Counted from the stretch's first letter, positions 25,291 to 33,330 are shown. The stretch: 45,686 nt of DNA from Candidatus Marsarchaeota G2 archaeon ECH_B_1 (GCA_003019535.1 NEXG01000002.1:13569-59254); one strand, 5' to 3'. Program-made: numbers and translations. Notes: generated from the letters alone by a model not told the origin.

Positions 25291-26325
25291 TTGGGTAGCG
25301 AGCTAACCATACTCGTTCTGAGTTATAACAATATTAGACACGTTGATGCGTGCATGGACTCCTTCCTAAGCGCTCAATATGGTGTGGACTTCCGGGTTGT
25401 GGTCGTTGACAACGCATCCACCGACGGATCGCTGGAGCACCTGCTCGCTAGGTACGCGTCCAACCCACGAGTGAAGGTCTTAGGGCTGGACAGGAACCAC
25501 GGCTTCGGTGGGGGGATAATGAAGGCTCTAGAGTTGCTTGGCTTCCCCTCTGGCTACTTGGCTTTTTCAAACGCAGACCTGCGGGTCGACCCGGGGTGGT
25601 TTCCACCCATCATGGACGCCTTCAGGCTGGGCGACGTGGCAGCGGTTGGACCCGTGGTGTGTTATTACCATAAACCCGGGGTGATTCAGGGGGCGGGTAA
25701 GATTCTGCGTAGCAGGTGGGTGCCCACCATGAACGCTGACTACGCGAAGAATGAGGATTATTACACATTCCTGCGCGCACACACCGGGCCCTTCCCAGTG
25801 CTCTACCCCGACGGCGCACTAGTGGTGTTCGACTCGGAGGCCTTTAAAGCGATCGGCGGGTTCGATACGTCCTTCTTCCTGTACAGGGAGCAGATGGATC
25901 TGGGCCTCAGAATATGGCTTTCGGGGCGCAGGGCGCTCACCGCCCCCGCGTCGAGGGCCTACCATGTGGGGGGAGCCTCTAGTGTTGGCAGGTATACGCG
26001 GAGTCTCACTCACCGCAACTACTACCTGTCCCATAAGAACAATATTCGGGCGATACTCAAAGACCTACCCATAAGTGTGTTACCCCCAGTTTTGGGTTTG
26101 GTGAGCCTCAGGCTGTTGGTTTACTCGATGCTTAAGAGTGTGGCGGTGCGCGACCCCTTAATCCTGCTCGCGACTGTTAGGGCGGCCGCATGGAATATTG
26201 CCAACTTGGGTGACACCATGGCTGAGCGCGCAAAGTTCAGGAGGGCGGCGTGCAGAGGTTACTGGGTGCTCGAACAACTTATTAAGGCTGAGTTTGACGT
26301 GGTCGCCTCCAAGAGTGGGCGGTGA
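25291..26325 (+). CDS. GT2-family glycosyltransferase (rhamnosyltransferase-like)
   Basis: 344 residues, GT-A fold: LTILVLSYNNIRHVDACMDS, VVVVDNASTDGS, LDRNHGFGGGIMKAL, FSNADLRVDPGW (the DxD-type metal site), and LYREQMDLGLRIWLSGRRAL in the acceptor half. These are the marks of bacterial and archaeal GT2 enzymes that add deoxysugars or hexoses to surface polysaccharides. The C-terminus has one or two amphipathic segments that may touch the membrane. The start is TTG at 25291. It ends with TGA. Its nearest relative here is the next gene (26625), probably by duplication. Confidence 0.87.
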   Translation: MGSELTILVLSYNNIRHVDACMDSFLSAQYGVDFRVVVVDNASTDGSLEHLLARYASNPRVKVLGLDRNHGFGGGIMKALELLGFPSGYLAFSNADLRVDPGWFPPIMDAFRLGDVAAVGPVVCYYHKPGVIQGAGKILRSRWVPTMNADYAKNEDYYTFLRAHTGPFPVLYPDGALVVFDSEAFKAIGGFDTSFFLYREQMDLGLRIWLSGRRALTAPASRAYHVGGASSVGRYTRSLTHRNYYLSHKNNIRAILKDLPISVLPPVLGLVSLRLLVYSMLKSVAVRDPLILLATVRAAAWNIANLGDTMAERAKFRRAACRGYWVLEQLIKAEFDVVASKSGR

Positions 26326-26624
26326 CCTCCAGCGTGCAATGGTTATAATGTCGGATGGTTTTCAAAGCTACATAAGTTTTTAATCGATGTGTAATCATAT
26401 TAGCGTTGGGTACAACGCTCATGGAGATGTTTGTCGGGGTTGAATCCAAGAGATGAGCCTACACTCAATCTGCCCCCAATCTTGTTTGCTGATGGGAGCC
26501 AGAATGAGAGGTGAGTCCTTGGGGGATGAGTTCAAACGGTGTTCCCCGAGTGTTCCACGCTGGCTGGGGAGTCGGCTTCAATGTGCGGATAGGCGTGTGT
26601 CAATCGTTTGGTTAAACCCGAGGT

Positions 26625-27647
26625 GTGCTGGTTTGTGGGGTGACGCGTGTGGCGAATCCTGAGGTGGTCAGGGAGAGTAAGAATCAGAATGGAAGGGGTG
26701 GTGTTCTCCCACTCGTGTCGGTTGTGGTGTTGAACCACAATGGGTTGACACAGAACAGGGATGCGTTTTTGCGCTGCCTGCAAAGCTGTGTTGGCTCCGA
26801 GTACCCTAACAAGGAGGTTCTCTTGGTGGATAACGGCTCCACCGACTCCAGCATCCCCTTTGTGAGGTCACTATACGGTGAGAGGATACGCTACGTTCTC
26901 CTAGATAGGAACCTGGGTTACTCTGGGGGGATGAGGGCGGGTGCTCGGATGGTTGACCCGCGGGCCAGGTACATTGTGTTCACGAATAACGATGTCTTCT
27001 TCCCACCCGAAACCATAGGCGGGCTGGTGGGCTTCTTGGAGGCTCATCCCGATGTGGGTGTGGCGAACTGCATTGAGATTGTTCCTAGGAGGGATTATAA
27101 TCCTGGGGGGACCTACCTGGATATGCGGCTATCCCATGTGCCGCCGAGAGACCTTTCGAAGCCCTATTTCGTCACCGCTGCGGAGAACTTCTTCGTGATT
27201 AGGAGGGATGTGTACGAGAGGGTCGGGGGCTTCGACCCCAACTTCTTCCAGGTGTACGATGACCAGGACCTGTGCCTGAGGGTGTGGATGAGTGGGTACA
27301 GGGTGGCCTGCGACACACACTATAGTGTGACACATATGCACAGGCTACCCAACAAGAAGACGCCGATAAGATGGTACAGGCACATCCGTAACAGGTATAT
27401 TGTTATCCTAAAGCTCTACGATCCGAGTTTCTTGGCGGCCTATCTCCCCCTCCGGGTGATCACGGACTTGTACTACTCGGTGTTTGACCCCAAGTGGCGT
27501 AGTAGGAGGTCGATTATCCTAGTGGTAAGGGCTCTACGTGAACTGGTTTCGAAACCGAATCTATTTCTCCCCGCCAGAGAGAGGTTCATGAGGGTTAAAA
27601 AGGTTTCCGAGCGCGAGCTTCTGAGGCTCGGAATACTCAGGCCTTAA
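26625..27647 (+). CDS. GT2-family glycosyltransferase (rhamnosyltransferase-like), second copy
   Basis: 340 residues. PLVSVVVLNHNGLTQNRDAF, LLVDNGSTDSSI, LDRNLGYSGGMRAG, FTNNDVFFPPE (metal/nucleotide site) and FQVYDDQDLCLRVWMSGYRV parallel the 25291 gene motif by motif. The exact start is uncertain; the conserved part begins near residue 30, so a GTG downstream of 26625 may be used. The 300-base gap before it contains no other gene that I can support. Part of the surface-glycan locus. Confidence 0.86.
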   Translation: MLVCGVTRVANPEVVRESKNQNGRGGVLPLVSVVVLNHNGLTQNRDAFLRCLQSCVGSEYPNKEVLLVDNGSTDSSIPFVRSLYGERIRYVLLDRNLGYSGGMRAGARMVDPRARYIVFTNNDVFFPPETIGGLVGFLEAHPDVGVANCIEIVPRRDYNPGGTYLDMRLSHVPPRDLSKPYFVTAAENFFVIRRDVYERVGGFDPNFFQVYDDQDLCLRVWMSGYRVACDTHYSVTHMHRLPNKKTPIRWYRHIRNRYIVILKLYDPSFLAAYLPLRVITDLYYSVFDPKWRSRRSIILVVRALRELVSKPNLFLPARERFMRVKKVSERELLRLGILRP

Positions 27648-27668
27648 GAGTGTGAACACAGAGGGCGT

Positions 27669-27944
27669 TTAGGTGATGAGGCTGATTATCAGGTCCGCCT
27701 GCGTTCCGATGAGCTCTCTTAGCTCTCTCTTAAGCCTGTCTAGTTCATCATTCGTGAGTGTATCACCCTTTATTCCAGCGGGGAAGATGTGGTTGAGTAT
27801 TACGGCTGCAGCCGTTTTACCTAGGAACTCGTTCAGCGCCGCTCTGAGGTCGTCTTTGTGAAGCGAGGTTCTAGTTGTCTCGTCAACTCTCCTCTCCGCG
27901 TTCAACCTTCTTTCCTCGGTTGTTGACTTGTTTGTTATTGCCAT
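27669..27944 (-). CDS. Small archaeal protein of unknown function, type A
   Basis: 91 residues from ATG 27944: a charged N-terminus (TTEERRLNAERRVDETTR) and a helical core LNEFLGKTAAAVILNHIFPA with RELIGTQADLIISLIT at the end. The frame extends further up, but a TATA box (ATATAAAAT on the minus strand, 27971-27979) about 30 bases before this ATG decides the start. The core pattern (G..AA..ILN) recurs in the protein at 32241-32576, suggesting a paralogous family. I do not know the function; no DNA-binding or enzyme motif is clear. Confidence 0.6.
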   Translation of the reverse strand: MAITNKSTTEERRLNAERRVDETTRTSLHKDDLRAALNEFLGKTAAAVILNHIFPAGIKGDTLTNDELDRLKRELRELIGTQADLIISLIT

Positions 27945-28084
27945 TGTTACGTCTATATAATAGCGTGGGATTTTATATGCTTTTCGTTTTTTAATGCACC
28001 TTTGCGTGCTTAATGCTAATATCCGAAAAGCTACGTCACCCCTCCCCGCAACCTTTGCTCTGCGCCCATCCTCATGCAAGGTGG

Positions 28085-28417
28085 TTAGGGTTTTATGACC
28101 CATCCCCACAGGAACGAGCATCTCACGCACTGGTGGAGTCCCTTGTGACCGCTCTCTCGGCCGCATTCGTGCATGAGCATGCACCCAGTGGCCACAAGCC
28201 TCGTCTCTTCAGATGTCTCCTCGATATCTATGCCCGCCTGTATCTTGGAGAAACACAGGGCTCTCCCACCCTCCGTCGGCCGCTGGCTTAGTGTGTCTAT
28301 GATCTTCTCAAGCATTTTCTCGCTTCTTGTAATCCTGTTATCGAGGTCGTTTCTGAGCGTCTTTATGAGGTTCATCACTGCGGTTACCTCCTCCTTGGTG
28401 GCGTACTCTGAGGACAT
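28085..28417 (-). CDS. Small protein with coiled coil and Cys/His cluster, unknown function
   Basis: 110 residues. The first 45 form a likely helix (KEEVTAVMNLIKTLRNDLDN, RITRSEKMLEKIIDTLSQR). The C-terminal part has Cys and His spaced like a metal site: GCMLMHECGRESGHKGLHQC followed by VRC. A TTATTTAAC box about 20-25 bases above the ATG supports expression from 28417. I do not recognise the family. The end of the reading frame may be less reliable because the last residues look unusual. Confidence 0.48.
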   Translation of the reverse strand: MSSEYATKEEVTAVMNLIKTLRNDLDNRITRSEKMLEKIIDTLSQRPTEGGRALCFSKIQAGIDIEETSEETRLVATGCMLMHECGRESGHKGLHQCVRCSFLWGWVIKP

Positions 28418-28651
28418 CGGGTTTCACCGTGGGGTTAAATAACTGCTTGTAGCACAACTAATAAGGATTCTGGATGATTCGACTACGCCCTCCATACTAG
28501 TATCTACCTTGATTCGTTTTAGTACAACGTTGAAGACCCAGAAACTCTATAGTTAGCACAGAAAACTGTAAGCCCATCCATTCATCCATCACAGATAGTG
28601 TTATATACGCTTTAAAACGGACTTTGCAAACATACCAGTTTTGCGCTACGT

Positions 28652-29161
28652 CTAGGCGTTTGTTTGCAGGTAGACTGGGTGTTTGGGTTCCTCTTTTACC
28701 ACGTCAAGTATCATTGATGGGACCACTTCCCCCACTTCTGGTAGGCTGTTCACCTTGGTTATCATCTCGGATAGGGCCTGTTTGGTTGGGGCGCTACCCA
28801 TCGCCACGATGTCGTAGAGACCCAGGGTGGTGTACACGTAGCATATTCCAGGTATGCTCGCCACAGCGTCACCCACACGTTTAGCCTCGACGCCCTCAGC
28901 CGCCTTGATGTATAGTGCAACACAGTAGACGCTCCCAAGTTTCTCTGGGTTGACTATTGTGGTGAACCCTCTTATGAGCCCGCTTGCAATCATCCTTCGA
29001 ACCCTCTCACTGATGGTGGTAACGCTCACCCCGAGCTTCCTAGATAGGGCACGGTAGGATACGCGCGCATTCTCTTGGAGACTCCTTATTATCTGCACGT
29101 CCAGCTCGTCGACGCTCAAAGCGTTCGGCTTAGCCTCAACTTGTTGTCCTCTCTCCAACAC
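28652..29161 (-). CDS. Lrp/AsnC-family transcription regulator
   Basis: 169 residues. Helix-turn-helix DVQIIRSLQENARVSYRALS RKLGVSVTTISERVRRMIAS (about 22-60; shown with a gap), followed by the ligand-binding RAM domain with YCVALYIKAAEG, GICYVYTTLGLYDIVAMGSA and VPSMILDVVKEE. Such proteins sense amino acids and form octamers. With peptide transport and peptidase genes nearby, control of amino-acid metabolism is a fair inference. The start is GTG or TTG near 29161; the first 17 residues are variable. No operon partner on the same strand within 200 bases. Confidence 0.88.
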   Translation of the reverse strand: MLERGQQVEAKPNALSVDELDVQIIRSLQENARVSYRALSRKLGVSVTTISERVRRMIASGLIRGFTTIVNPEKLGSVYCVALYIKAAEGVEAKRVGDAVASIPGICYVYTTLGLYDIVAMGSAPTKQALSEMITKVNSLPEVGEVVPSMILDVVKEEPKHPVYLQTNA

Positions 29162-29222
29162 TACTCAGATACTTATCTCCACACCTGTATTTAGCTCTTT
29201 AGAGCCCGCCAAAGTTATTGGT

Positions 29223-29590
29223 TCGCCGTACTCAGCAGTTTCAAAATAGATAGGTTTATATGGATTTCTGGATTTGAACAATTTGTGTGCATGGGCAGTA
29301 GGGTGAGTGGTAGCGTAGACCCAAGACCTCCTTTAGGAAAAGGTGGAGGGGTACGTGCACACACATGGGGGGATGAGGAAGGGGACTGAGGATGGTCGGC
29401 GTTCCCCATGATGCCTTCTTCAGCAACGCAGAAGGCGTATGAGTGGGTGGGTACGTCGAGACAGGGGCGGAGCTGAAGGGGGTCAATGAACTCGTGAGAT
29501 TCCTGCATGATGCTGTGAAGCCCAACCTCTGCTACGCATACGATAGGTATGCGGACGCGTACCTACGTGCGCCTACGTAGAGTGAAACCC
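29223..29590 (+). repeat. Interspersed repeat, copy A (about 370 bp), with relic coding sequence
   Basis: This stretch matches 43153-43489 along its whole length at roughly 80-85 percent by eye. It carries a TATA box (GGTTTATATGG, 29253-29263), then TTTGTGTGCATGGGCAGTAG, and ends CCTACGTAGAGTGAAACCC. The second half translates to GAELKGVNELVRFLHDAVKP ... AYDRYADAYLRAPT, which resembles the C-terminal end of FGGY-type sugar kinases (weak, by memory). In this copy the frame is broken by TGA. An insert of about 27-31 bases with a hairpin GCCTTCT/AGAAGGC (29413-29436) is absent from copy B. Confidence 0.75.
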
Positions 29591-29648
29591 TAGATCGAGA
29601 TTGTGGGGCTCTCTTTGTTCTCCTGAGCCCCACTACAAGCGTTTATCA

Positions 29649-30371
29649 CTAAATGTATATTACCTCCACGCCTAAGTGTTTTGCGAGCTCCACCGCGTGG
29701 CTGTCGATTCTGACACCTGCCGCGACGGGTCTAATCTGCTTTCCGGCGTACTCCTCGTTTTCCGCGAGGCGGTCGCTTGAGCGTTTGAGCTTGTCTATAT
29801 CCCTTTTCCGCAGGACACCGCTTACCTCCAGCGTGTACACCGTGCCGTCTGTGATTATGACGGCGTCTAGCTCCCCTCCCCTTACTGCCACATTCTTTAT
29901 GATCTTAAGGGACGTGGAACCAAGCCTCTCACCAAGTATCTCAACAACTTTGGTGGTATAGTAGCTTTCAACGAAGGCTCCAAAGTTTTCCTCAAGCTTG
30001 TTCACTTTGTCTCTAAGCTTGTTCACCCTATCTTTGAAAATCAAGAACTCGGATGCTAAAGTGTTGAATTGTTCTCTTAGTGTTTTGATTTCTGCTATGA
30101 TTCCTTCGAATCTTTTGTTGTCTTCTTCTACTTTCCTGTTGAATTGTTCTCTTAGTGTTTTGATTTCTGCTATGATTCCTTCGAATCTTTTGTTGTCTTC
30201 TTCTACTTTCCTGTTGAAGTCCTCCCTCAGCTTTTCTATGTGTTCGAGTATGGCGGCTATGTCCCCTTTGTCGGCCATGGATTCGGAGAGTATGACTGCT
30301 ACTTCATGTCTGAGTTCGGGATGCTCTCGTAGCAGTTTTGGTAGTAGCCTAATGAGCTCCTCCGCTGACAC
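29649..30371 (-). CDS. Coiled-coil PD-(D/E)XK-like protein, second copy, with altered core
   Basis: 240 residues: helical N-terminus, coiled coil of 25-residue units (EDNKRFEGIIAEIKTLREQF), a second coil KDRVNKLRDKVNKLEENF, and a C-terminal nuclease-like domain with GGELDAVI (Asp169) and YTLEVSGVL. The usual E-x-K reads E182-V-S184, so the catalytic Lys is missing, while the copy at 4950-5963 keeps EIK. It may be an inactive homologue that still binds DNA or a partner. The start is GTG at 30371, below an AT-rich box (TTTTTAAAC on the minus strand near 30397-30405). Confidence 0.7.
   Translation of the reverse strand: MSAEELIRLLPKLLREHPELRHEVAVILSESMADKGDIAAILEHIEKLREDFNRKVEEDNKRFEGIIAEIKTLREQFNRKVEEDNKRFEGIIAEIKTLREQFNTLASEFLIFKDRVNKLRDKVNKLEENFGAFVESYYTTKVVEILGERLGSTSLKIIKNVAVRGGELDAVIITDGTVYTLEVSGVLRKRDIDKLKRSSDRLAENEEYAGKQIRPVAAGVRIDSHAVELAKHLGVEVIYI
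30064..30213 (-). repeat. Two 75-base tandem repeats coding for coiled coil
   Basis: Copies at 30064-30138 and 30139-30213 are identical as far as I can read; a third begins at 30214 and diverges at once. One unit codes for 25 residues. The identity points to a recent duplication. Confidence 0.88.
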
Positions 30372-30655
30372 TTTAACTCACATATATTATTCAGCTGTGT
30401 TTAAAAAGCTGATGTTAGTGTGAGGCGTCCTGATAAGCGTGGTGATGGGTTCGCCATAACTCGACCTCTACCCTCCCGGTGCCCACATTTGTCGTGGTGG
30501 TTCTTTGGATTGGTGTGGGTATAGTGGCCGAGCGTGGATGGCTCTGATCGGGCACCATACCCATTCTTTGCCACTTCCTTTTTTACGTTCTACCCTTGTC
30601 TTTGGATGTGTAGGGTTTAAATACGTGTAATTTTTTCATTACGTGATGTGGATGA

Positions 30656-30973
30656 ATGGACGATTTGGTGAAATTGGCTTTAAAAATGGATGCGCTGGGG
30701 CACCCGCTGAGGCTTCGCTTCGTGGTTTTGCTGTACAGGGGTGGCCCGATGTATCTCTCCGAGCTCGCAAAGAGGGCTGGAGTGAGCAGGGCTCTTGCGA
30801 AGGTGCACCTCATAAAGCTACAGAAGGCGGGTATCGTGAAGAGCACGGTGGCTTTGGTGCCGGACGAGGCCAAGGCGCTGCGCTACTACGAGCTGGTGGA
30901 CTTCGATATCAGGGTGTCGCCCGCAGTGATATCAGGTTACCTTGGGGAGGATGGTGGCGGGCGTGGTGAGTAG
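30656..30973 (+). CDS. ArsR-type winged-helix regulator
   Basis: 105 residues: LALKMDALGHPLRLRFVVLL, MYLSELAKRAGVSRALAKVH and LIKLQKAGIVKSTVAL are helices 2-3 and the recognition helix of the ArsR-like fold, followed by a wing and a Tyr-rich strand ALRYYELVDFDIRVS. No metal-binding Cys pair is seen, so the signal is unknown. It starts the three-gene set 30656-32099, the next gene overlapping its end, and probably regulates that operon. A TTTAAATAC box lies near 30614-30622. Confidence 0.82.
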   Translation: MDDLVKLALKMDALGHPLRLRFVVLLYRGGPMYLSELAKRAGVSRALAKVHLIKLQKAGIVKSTVALVPDEAKALRYYELVDFDIRVSPAVISGYLGEDGGGRGE

Positions 30974-31247
30974 GCAGCCCCTGGATGTGAATCTGCTAAT
31001 ATCCACGCTGGTGGTGTGGGTGGCTGTCGCGGTGGGTGTTGTCTACATGATTGTGTATACGGGTGTGACTGGTGTTGTGTTCGCATTCGTGGTGCTAGTG
31101 GTTGGCGTATCAGTCTGGAGGCGTGTGCTGACCGGTTCGGGGTACACCGATCGGGAGAGCATTCAGAGTGCTCTCACAGATGTGAAGGCGCAGCTTGCGA
31201 TACTCAATGAGAAGGTGGATTCTATTAGGAAGACTTTGGAGGAGTGA
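30951..31247 (+). CDS. Small membrane protein with C-terminal coil
   Basis: About 98 residues: two membrane helices (LLISTLVVWVAVAVGVVYMI and GVVFAFVVLVVGVSVW) and a soluble tail SALTDVKAQLAILNEKVDSI likely forming a coiled coil. It overlaps the end of the ArsR-type gene and stops three bases before the next start, so it is in an operon. GGGGAGG directly before the ATG at 30951 may be its ribosome-binding site; TTG at 30942 and GTG at 30966 are other choices. Unknown function; together with the neighbours it suggests an envelope-stress module. Confidence 0.65.
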   Translation: MVAGVVSRQPLDVNLLISTLVVWVAVAVGVVYMIVYTGVTGVVFAFVVLVVGVSVWRRVLTGSGYTDRESIQSALTDVKAQLAILNEKVDSIRKTLEE

Positions 31248-31250
31248 GTT

Positions 31251-32099
31251 GTGAGGCTGATTGTGGGCGCCGCCGTGGTGCTGGGGGTCCTCATATTAGC
31301 CCTTCTCCTCAGCTTCCTAGTGGCTCCTGGGATGGCGTCATTGCTACGTGGGGCTGGTGTGGTGAAGGTGTACACTTACAGGTTCACTGACACCACCGGT
31401 CTCAGCGGTCTCCTTGTGAATGATACGAATGGGGCTATAAGTGTGGGGGTTTGGCGGGGTGACTATGTATACGTAAACGCCACACTCACACGCTTCCTGT
31501 ACCCCATAAGTGTTAACACCACGGTGCGGAGGGTTGGGGACACGCTTGACATACTAGTCCACGAGCCGCACACAATCTTAATAGGCGGCTACTACACACT
31601 TAGCTTCAATATACTGGTACCCGAATCCCTTAATTCACTCAGTGTGCGCGTCGTGGATGTTAACGGTGGTGTGCGCGTCCAGCTTGAGAGCTTCTCAGAT
31701 GTAGAGGTCAACTCTGTTAACGGCGTGATTCAGTTAGCGCTAGGCTCCGGTGGGTCTGTGGAGGCTAACGATGTTAACGGTGACATCAACCTCACATCCT
31801 CCAACATTCGTGGATGGGTTTTGATGACTGTGAATGGGGGGATCACGGCGAGCTTCACCCCCACGCTGGGCGGCGTGTACAGGGCGCTAACCACGAATGG
31901 AGACATCAGGATAATGGTACCAAGCAACTCGTCCCTCTCCGTGACGATGGCCACCGTGAATGGCGCGCTTAGCGTGAGTGGGCTACGTCTAGCAAACACC
32001 TCAATGAGCAAGACGACGCTGGCGGCCACCATCGGCTCGGGTTCAGCCACACTTACTTTGACCACCACGAATGGGGACATCCAGCTAGCATCACACTAA
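31251..32099 (+). CDS. Membrane-anchored DUF4097-like beta-repeat protein
   Basis: 282 residues. An N-terminal membrane helix (LIVGAAVVLGVLILALLLSF) is followed by a beta-solenoid of repeats with the core VNG or TNGDI: VVDVNGGVRV, VNSVNGVIQL, ANDVNGDINL, MTVNGGITAS, LTTNGDIRIM, ATVNGALSV, TTTNGDIQL. This is the pattern of DUF4097-type putative adhesins, found in bacteria and archaea beside small membrane proteins and regulators. The domain would lie outside the cell. Start GTG three bases after the previous stop; translational coupling is likely. Confidence 0.82.
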   Translation: MRLIVGAAVVLGVLILALLLSFLVAPGMASLLRGAGVVKVYTYRFTDTTGLSGLLVNDTNGAISVGVWRGDYVYVNATLTRFLYPISVNTTVRRVGDTLDILVHEPHTILIGGYYTLSFNILVPESLNSLSVRVVDVNGGVRVQLESFSDVEVNSVNGVIQLALGSGGSVEANDVNGDINLTSSNIRGWVLMTVNGGITASFTPTLGGVYRALTTNGDIRIMVPSNSSLSVTMATVNGALSVSGLRLANTSMSKTTLAATIGSGSATLTLTTTNGDIQLASH

Positions 32100-32240
32100 C
32101 CCAATCTCATTGGCAGCCCCGAGCGGGGCTACGGCGACCTTGAAACCCACGCGGGACAAAGCCGTTCATCCTCCAGCAGTGGATAAAGGACAGTTCGAGG
32201 CGGATTTCCGCGTGCCCCCTGTATGCTTAGCTGTGAGTTT

Positions 32241-32576
32241 TTAGACGTGTTCAGCCTTCTTACTGCCACCATCGGGTTCTTTGAGTTTTATCCGGCTCTT
32301 GGTTACTATCATTCTCAGTGTCTGCTCATAGGTGAGTGTGCCTAGTGTTGTGTGTGGGAGGTTGAATCTTCTTAGTAGTTCTCTAACTATCGCCTGTTCG
32401 AGGTGGTGCGCGCTTGGCCCGAAGGCCAATTGGAGGCTTTGCGTAAGGTGTGAAGGATTATTGACTAGGTCCTCGGGGTCTAGGCATGTGTAGTTCAATA
32501 TCGCTCTTGCGGCTGGCCCACCAAACACGTCGTAGAACACCTTGAGAACGGATTCACGGATTGTTTCCGAGTCCAT
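32241..32576 (-). CDS. Small archaeal protein of unknown function, type B
   Basis: 111 residues from ATG 32576, helical, with VFGGPAARAILNYTCLDPED and LQLAFGPSAHHLEQAIVREL. The second half looks like a repeat of the first (G..A..I), as in small archaeal proteins I have seen in Thermoproteota but cannot name. A TATATATAA box (minus strand, about 32597-32605) 25 bases upstream decides for 32576 over 32591. The first helix shares the G-x-A-A-x-x-I-L-N pattern with the protein at 27669-27944. Confidence 0.6.
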   Translation of the reverse strand: MDSETIRESVLKVFYDVFGGPAARAILNYTCLDPEDLVNNPSHLTQSLQLAFGPSAHHLEQAIVRELLRRFNLPHTTLGTLTYEQTLRMIVTKSRIKLKEPDGGSKKAEHV

Positions 32577-32591
32577 CAACATTATTTCCAC

Positions 32592-33241
32592 AGATTATAT
32601 ATAGCATTAACACAGATAATCCTTGGCTGTTGTATAGGCGTTCAAACGATTTGAAACCATCCCACTCCCTCTACAAATCCAGGCTAACACATCGGTTTTC
32701 GAAGGAATCATCCGAGGTCACTTGTTTATCCCATAGCGGCTTTCAAGAGTTTTATCTGGGGGAAGTCTCCGCCAGTGAGAGCGGGGTAGTTCACGTACCC
32801 TTCATCTTGATTCGCACCAATTATTGGATGTGCCTCTTCGGGCTGGGTGGGTTAGGCTAGGCTAGGCTTGAAAACCCCCAGCAGTAGGGGAATATGTCAA
32901 GTGTCGTGTTAAGCTATTCGTGGTGTGCCTTTGGTCACCCTACCGTGGTTTGCGTGGTTCTGGACTCCTTGTGTAATGTTCCAGTAGAGTCCCGAGTAGA
33001 CTCTGAGCATTGCTGAGTTGCTCTTGGCTTCGATATAGACATCGTGGTACCATTGGTGGGTGTGCCTTAGAGTTGTTCTCTTTTAGCGTCGAGCAGGTGC
33101 TGTGTTAAAAGTGGGCTGAAGCTCTTAGGTGTGGTTTACAGGTGAGGAGAGTTTTCGTATTCGCAGCCCTGTTCAATCATGGTAAGGTTTACGGATACCC
33201 AAAGCGCACCATATTTTGGGATGTGCTTTCCCTGTCAACGA
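32592..33241. other. Gene-free region with a lone IS605-like end
   Basis: About 650 bases with no gene I can support. It includes the IS605-type right-end sequence at 32762-32794 described separately, a TTAGGCTAGGCTAGGCTTG run near 32850-32869, and the left flank of the tnpB element. Confidence 0.5.
32762..32794 (+). repeat. Solo right end of an IS605-type element
   Basis: GAAGTCTCCGCC ... GCGGGGTAGTTCAC at 32762-32794 closely matches the right end of the tnpB element at 33242-33273 (read on the minus strand: GAAGCTCCGCC ... GGCGGGGTAGCTCAC). No tnpB homology precedes it, so it seems a relic of a lost copy or a small non-autonomous element. Confidence 0.65.
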
Positions 33242-33330
33242 GTGAGCTACCCCGCCATAAATGGCGGAGCTTCCTGCCTCATCGCTCCACCTTGCCTCCC
33301 CACCAACCCTAGGGCTGGTAGGGGAGGTAT
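33220..33330 (-). ncRNA. Candidate omega RNA (reRNA) at the 3' end of tnpB
   Basis: In this family the guide RNA overlaps the tnpB 3' end and right end. Here two hairpins stand in order on the minus strand: a long one at 33327-33295 (CCTCCCC ... GGGGAGG, 33 bases) and the right-end hairpin. The bases directly beyond GCTCAC, from 33241 downwards, would be the guide. Inferred from family knowledge. Confidence 0.4.

Noticed and set aside
25122-25310. N-terminal extension of the large surface protein to 25310
   Set aside because: It would overlap the divergent GT2 start and its own TATA box; the signal peptide fits the ATG at 25121.
29223-29590. The interspersed repeat as a tRNA-like or box RNA gene
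   Set aside because: No cloverleaf or box motifs could be found in either copy; the shared part is better explained by former coding sequence.
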